From: Aromatoleum toluolicum
Lineage (GTDB): Bacteria; Pseudomonadota; Gammaproteobacteria; Burkholderiales; Rhodocyclaceae
Direction of reading: 5' to 3'
DNA: 53,033 nucleotides
Assembly: GCF_012911005.2 (NCBI RefSeq)
Contig: NZ_WTVS01000041.1
Coordinates: 1 to 53,033 of the forward strand
In this document: in pieces, positions 49,178-53,033 of the stretch
Layout of the letters: every line of letters starts with the position of its first letter
How positions within the stretch are numbered: position 1 is the first letter of the stretch
The notes under the pieces: model-generated
What the model saw: the letters and a program-made list of their open reading frames with translations, nothing else
The model's database searches: none
Told to the model about the DNA's origin: nothing
Made by a program: the position numbers and the translations under genes

Positions 49178-49516
49178 ATGTCCAAGATCCGTACCGCCAC
49201 CCTCGTACCCTTGCTCGCCGCCGTCCTCGCCGCGCCGGCCGCGGCCCTGGCCGGTTCGCTGTGGCACCCCGCAGACAACGAGGCCGGTTTCACCTTTCAT
49301 CCCGACCATTCCACAGGCACCAAGACGCGTGCCGAAGTGCTGAAGGAACTCGAAGAGGCCAAAGCCGATGGCAGCTACTCGTACCTGCTGCGCGGCCTGC
49401 CCCCGCCTTCCCGCGATGTCGGACCCGGCAAGACCCGCGAAGAGGTGATCAAGGAGTTGGTGAACATGACGCCCGAGGAGCGGGCGCGCATGGACGAACT
49501 CTATGGTGATAATTGA
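49178..49516 (+). CDS. DUF4148-like exported protein
   Basis: The 112-residue protein has a signal peptide (MSKIRTATLVPLLAAVLAAP, cleavage after ALA) and a short helical mature part with TGTKTRAEVLKELEEAKADG and GKTREEVIKELVNMTPEERA. These are DUF4148-type repeats common in betaproteobacterial exported proteins. GAAAGGAAGCCCATC precedes the ATG. It is divergent from the CusR-like regulator with the palindrome between them, so it is probably induced by metal through that regulator. Biochemical role unknown. Confidence 0.75.
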   Translation: MSKIRTATLVPLLAAVLAAPAAALAGSLWHPADNEAGFTFHPDHSTGTKTRAEVLKELEEAKADGSYSYLLRGLPPPSRDVGPGKTREEVIKELVNMTPEERARMDELYGDN

Positions 49517-49678
49517 CAGGCTCGCCGCGGTGGCGGGACAGAGCATCGGCCTTCCCGGTGTTCGACCTTGCATGGCCGATGACCAGTTGTGGCGCCCGTC
49601 CCATGTTTTACCATTCCGTCCCGTTGCGCGTGCATCCACGAGGTGACGGAAGCTTTGCTGTCCCCTACAATCGGCCTC

Positions 49679-50041
49679 GTGCGAAATCTCCTGATCGCTT
49701 TCTTCGTGTTGTTTCTGCCGCTGCAGTGGGGAACCGCTGTTGTGGCGGCGTATTGCCAGCACGAAGAAGGTCCGGGTGCCATGGAGCATATCGGTCATCA
49801 CGCACATCACAGTGAGCATCAGAGCAGTGTCCTGAAAGCGAAAGGGGCGCAGCAAGGCAAGGCGTGGGACGCGAGTTGCAGTGCCGACCACGAGCACAGC
49901 CATTGCACCCACGCCATCGTTCAGGACTCGCGCCTGCCCGAGATATTCGCATCCGGTACGGACGACAGCCCTTACGGGGCTTTTGTCCCCGACGCTCCGC
50001 GCGACAACCTGCTGCGGCCGCCCCAACGCCCCCTCGCCTGA
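49679..50041 (+). CDS. czcI: CzcI-like regulatory protein
   Basis: GTG 49679 begins a signal/anchor helix (VRNLLIAFFVLFLPLQWGTA) and the 120-residue product then has the metal-loaded part: YCQHEEG, HIGHHAHHSEHQ, CSADHEHSHCTHA. Length, first-gene position before czcC and the His/Cys content match CzcI of Cupriavidus, a small periplasmic protein affecting czc expression. An upstream in-frame ATG (49589) would add a non-secretory leader and is not favoured. TACAAT at 49666 may be the -10, implying a very short leader. Confidence 0.78.
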   Translation: MRNLLIAFFVLFLPLQWGTAVVAAYCQHEEGPGAMEHIGHHAHHSEHQSSVLKAKGAQQGKAWDASCSADHEHSHCTHAIVQDSRLPEIFASGTDDSPYGAFVPDAPRDNLLRPPQRPLA

Positions 50042-50178
50042 CAAGCCGGCGAGGGTAATCCGTGTCGTTCACGCGCCGATCGACGATCGATCGCGTACGC
50101 CCCCTCGTCGGTTTTCCGTGATCCGTTTCGTCGCGCCCGTCGCCCGATCGGATCGGCCTCATTCCCGACGAGGATTTC

Positions 50179-51531
50179 ATGAGAAGAATACCCCCGAGGA
50201 GCGGCGTGGCGCTGTGTGTGGCGTTGTGTCTTTCCGTCGCCGCATGGGCGCAGGACCGCCCTGCGACCGCGTCTCCGAACCTTGAGCCGGTAGCGGCTGC
50301 GTCTGTGCCAACAGCTGCCCAAGCGCCGAGCCCGAGCGCCGCGGCAGGCGCACAACGACTCTCCCTGCATCAGGCCATCGACCTTGCGCTCACCCATAAC
50401 CCGGATCTTGCGGGCGCCTCCCTCGAAGTAGGCGCCAACGAAGGCATTCGCCAGCAGGCAGGTGCATACCCCAACCCCGAAATTTCCTACCTGCAGGAAG
50501 ACACACAGCGCGCAACACGCACCGCGACACTGCAACTGAACCAGCCGATCGAACTGGGTGGCAAGCGTGGCGCGCGGCTGGCTGCAGCCGAGCGCGGCTA
50601 CGCCATCGCCACCGAGGATCTGGTGGCAAGGCGACTGGCGGTGCGCGCAGCCGTTACGACGAACTATTTCGATGCCCTCGCCGCACAGGAACGTGTGCGC
50701 GTGGCAGACGAAGCCCTTGAATTGGCCGATCGCGCCACGCGCGCGGCAGCTCTGCGCGTGAAAGCCGGCAAGGTGGCGTCGATCGAGGAAACCAAGGCGC
50801 GGGTTGCCGAAGCCGGCGTGCAGGTGGAGGCGAATCAGGCGCGCAGCGAGTGGCGCAGTGCGCAGGCGCAACTGGCTGTGCTGCTCGGCCAGGGCCAGCC
50901 TCATGCTTGGGTGCTCGACGGCCGTCTCGACGCGTTGCCGCCAGCGCCAACGCTGGAAGACCTGCAAAGACAGCTGGAGAACTCACCCGCGTTGCGGCGG
51001 GCGCGACTGGAGATCGAGCGCCGCATGGCCCTCACCGAACTCGAGAAGGCTCGCCGCATCCCGGATCTCACCGTCAGCCTGGGAGCCAAGCGCGAGGAAG
51101 CGCTCGGCCGCAACCAGGCCGTCATCGGCGTTTCGATCCCGCTGCCGCTGTTCGATCGCAACCAGGGCAACCTGCTGGAGGCGCTGAAGCGCGAGGACAA
51201 GGCCCGCGAGGAGCTGAGATCCGCGCAACTGCAGGTGTCGGCGGATGCCGCGCAGGCGCGCGAACGGCTGGAGTCGGCCCGCACGCAGGTCGGATCGCTC
51301 GCCACACAGGTGCTCCCCGGCGCGCAAAGCGCCTATGAAGCGGCGGTCAAGGGATTCGAACTTGGCAAGTTCAGTTTTCTTGAGGCTCTGGACGCCCAGC
51401 GGACCCTGCTGCAGGCGCGCGTGCAGGCGCTGCGCGCGATGGCCGATGCCCATCGCGCCCGCGCCGAACTGGATCGCATCCTGGGAAGCGGAGATGCGGA
51501 ACCCGCGGCATCTGCGCCCGCTACCCGTTGA
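50179..51531 (+). CDS. czcC: Outer-membrane efflux channel CzcC
   Basis: The 450-residue TolC-family protein has a signal peptide (about 8-24, ...VALCLSVAAWA), a Pro/Ala-rich linker to residue about 60, then two OEP repeats: LSLHQAIDLALTHNPDLAGA, PNPEISYLQEDTQR, LELADRATRAAALRVKAGKV and, in the second half, FELGKFSFLEALDAQRTLLQ. It forms the outer-membrane part of the CzcCBA divalent-metal exporter. GAGGATTTC precedes the ATG. czcB begins 16 bp after its stop. Confidence 0.93.
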   Translation: MRRIPPRSGVALCVALCLSVAAWAQDRPATASPNLEPVAAASVPTAAQAPSPSAAAGAQRLSLHQAIDLALTHNPDLAGASLEVGANEGIRQQAGAYPNPEISYLQEDTQRATRTATLQLNQPIELGGKRGARLAAAERGYAIATEDLVARRLAVRAAVTTNYFDALAAQERVRVADEALELADRATRAAALRVKAGKVASIEETKARVAEAGVQVEANQARSEWRSAQAQLAVLLGQGQPHAWVLDGRLDALPPAPTLEDLQRQLENSPALRRARLEIERRMALTELEKARRIPDLTVSLGAKREEALGRNQAVIGVSIPLPLFDRNQGNLLEALKREDKAREELRSAQLQVSADAAQARERLESARTQVGSLATQVLPGAQSAYEAAVKGFELGKFSFLEALDAQRTLLQARVQALRAMADAHRARAELDRILGSGDAEPAASAPATR

Positions 51532-51547
51532 AGTCGTGGAGATCTTT

Positions 51548-53033
51548 ATGAATGAACCGAAACCCAAGAAGCAGATGTTGGCGATTGTCGCCGTTCTCGC
51601 CGTCGGATTCCTGCTCGGCGCTGCGATCCTGACCAGCGAGAAAACCGCCCCGGCCGGCGACGGGCATGGCGGGCACGAGGAGGCAACCCATGACGACGAG
51701 AAGGGCGGCCAGCATGCCGACGGGCACGACGAAGAAGACGGCAAGGCGCACGCTGAGACGCCTGCCGAACCGCCCAAAGGTCCGCATGGCGGCAAGTTGT
51801 TGCGTGACGGACGCTACGCGGTCGAAGTGACTATCTTCGAGACGGGGGTCGAGCCGCAGTTCCGCCTGTATACCTATCTCGACGGCAAGCCGCTCGATGT
51901 CGACCAGAGCCAGATCGACCTCACGCTCGAACGTCTGGGCCAACCCGCGCAACTGTTCAAATTCGCAAAGGAGAAGGACTACCTCAAGGGCGACGCCGTG
52001 GTGGTCGAACCGCATTCCTTCGCGGTAAAGGTACGGGCGGTGCACGACGGCAAGCCCTACCAGTTCGGCTACGAACAGGCGGAAGCCCGCGTCGCGATGA
52101 CCGATGCGCAGTTGCAGGGAGCGGGCGTGGAGCTCGCCACCGCGGGGCCGGCGACGATCGGCACCACCGTGCGCCTGCTGGGTGAGGTTCGCTACAACAG
52201 CGACCGCACCGTGCAGGTCGTGCCCCGCCTGGCCGGGCTGGTGGAGTCCGTGGCCGCCAACGCCGGCGACCGCGTCCGCAAGGGCCAGGTTCTGGCCGTG
52301 CTGAGCAGCCAGGCTCTGGCCGATCAACGCACGGAGCTTCTCGCGGCGCAACGCCGTCTCGCCCTTGCACGCACCACGTACGAACGTGAGAAGACCTTGT
52401 GGGAAGAGAAAATCTCCCCGGAACAGGACATGTTGCAGGCGCGGGCCGCGATGCAGGAAGCCGAAATCGATGCGCTGAGTGCGCGGCAGAAGCTGGCCGC
52501 GCTGGGCAGCGTGCCGGGCGGTGACGGAAGCCTGACGCGCTATGAGTTGCGCGCACCGATCGATGGCGTCGTGACCGACAAGCGGGTCTCGGTGGGTGAG
52601 GCGGTGAAGGAGGATGCCGCGTTGTTCACCGTGTCCGACCTGTCCTCGGTATGGGTCGAAGCCCCCGTCTCCGTGCAGGATCTGGCAGTGGTTGCAACGG
52701 GGCAGAAAGCGACCGTGCGGGCGAATGCGTTCGAGGCCGTAGCCGAGGGGCGTATCGCGTATGTCAGCCCCCTGATGGGCGAGCAGACGCGCAGCGCGGT
52801 GGCGCGCATCGTTGTGACCAACGACAAGGGACTGTGGCGACCCGGCCTGCCGGTCACCGTCGAGGTGGTGGCGGACGAAACGCAGGTGCCGGTGGCCGTA
52901 TCGGCCGACGCGATCCAGGATCTGCGCGACTGGAAGGTGGTGTTCGGTCGTTACGACGACGCGCTCGAAGCCCGACCGCTCGAACTGGGCCGCAGCGACG
53001 GCCGTCATGTCGAGGTCCTGGGCGGGCTCAGGG
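51548..53033 (+). CDS. czcB: Periplasmic adaptor CzcB (right end cut by window)
   Basis: The frame from ATG 51548 is open to the window edge (495 codons). It has an N-terminal anchor (LAIVAVLAVGFLLGAAILTS) and a His/Asp/Glu-rich zinc-binding linker (about 38-75, GHGGHEEATHDDEKGGQHAD then GHDEEDGKAH). A CzcB N-domain, the lipoyl halves VVPRLAGLVESVAANAGDRV and YELRAPIDGVVTDKRVSVGE, and the barrel domain follow. The acidic-His linker is typical for CzcB and supports Co/Zn/Cd as substrates. The czcA pump gene is expected just to the right. Confidence 0.93.
   Translation, partial: MNEPKPKKQMLAIVAVLAVGFLLGAAILTSEKTAPAGDGHGGHEEATHDDEKGGQHADGHDEEDGKAHAETPAEPPKGPHGGKLLRDGRYAVEVTIFETGVEPQFRLYTYLDGKPLDVDQSQIDLTLERLGQPAQLFKFAKEKDYLKGDAVVVEPHSFAVKVRAVHDGKPYQFGYEQAEARVAMTDAQLQGAGVELATAGPATIGTTVRLLGEVRYNSDRTVQVVPRLAGLVESVAANAGDRVRKGQVLAVLSSQALADQRTELLAAQRRLALARTTYEREKTLWEEKISPEQDMLQARAAMQEAEIDALSARQKLAALGSVPGGDGSLTRYELRAPIDGVVTDKRVSVGEAVKEDAALFTVSDLSSVWVEAPVSVQDLAVVATGQKATVRANAFEAVAEGRIAYVSPLMGEQTRSAVARIVVTNDKGLWRPGLPVTVEVVADETQVPVAVSADAIQDLRDWKVVFGRYDDALEARPLELGRSDGRHVEVLGGLR

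Noticed and set aside
1-53033. CRISPR array or phage genes
   Set aside because: I looked for regularly spaced direct repeats and for integrase, capsid or portal features and saw none in the window.

Overview
The window looks like a chromosomal accessory region of a high-GC betaproteobacterium. The order Rhodocyclales (Azoarcus/Thauera/Aromatoleum relatives) is my inference. It rests on the family mix (tandem UspA proteins, a Pha/Mrp antiporter with fused AB subunit, CopK, CzcI, MerR-type operators) and on the dense, translationally coupled high-GC genes. No rRNA or complete tRNA is present. No phage genes were recognised.

Left part, 0-14 kb, stress and ion homeostasis: a truncated hypothetical gene at the edge, three genes for tandem-domain universal stress proteins, an Rnk/GreA-like regulator, a P2-type cation ATPase and a complete six-gene Mrp/Pha monovalent cation/proton antiporter operon (AB fusion, C, D, E, F, G) whose genes all overlap. 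A decayed LysR regulator with its palindromic operator still recognisable lies at 2.2-2.5 kb.

Middle part, 14-22 kb, redox and respiration: a coupled ECF sigma factor / ferritin-like / cytochrome c operon, a metallophosphoesterase, a MauG-like dihaem cytochrome, an IS1380-like transposase remnant, a hemerythrin, an fdxA ferredoxin broken by a stop at codon 3 and by a foreign 3' end, and sdhC-sdhD-sdhB with no sdhA between D and B. An IHF-alpha-like gene with an extended tail follows. Next comes a 3' tRNA-His fragment flanked by short repeats, which I read as a candidate attachment-site boundary. Its orientation predicts that the island is to the right.

Right part, 23-53 kb, metal resistance: a TonB receptor divergent from a NarX/NarL-like two-component pair; cadR/cadA with a classic 19-bp-spacer promoter; a Met-rich periplasmic protein; mer genes (merR, ynfA-like, merT, merP, GDCCVxC protein) in which the regulatory core has been duplicated and split around an outer-membrane protein gene; a DsbB-like gene; an IS fragment; an unusual redox cluster (cytochrome c with an extra domain, beta-propeller, orphan Rieske protein, two related small membrane proteins); a copper module (cusCBA, copK-like, cusF-like) ending in a strong terminator; a MerR regulator; a CusRS/CopRS-like pair with a perfect 16-bp palindrome; a DUF4148-like protein; and czcI-czcC-czcB running off the right edge.

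Taken together, the right part covers Cd/Zn/Pb, Hg, Cu(I) and Co/Zn/Cd export from cytoplasm and periplasm, each with its own sensor. The redox genes mixed in (Rieske, cytochromes, DsbB) suggest protection or repair of the envelope electron-transport and thiol systems under metal stress, but this last point is inference.
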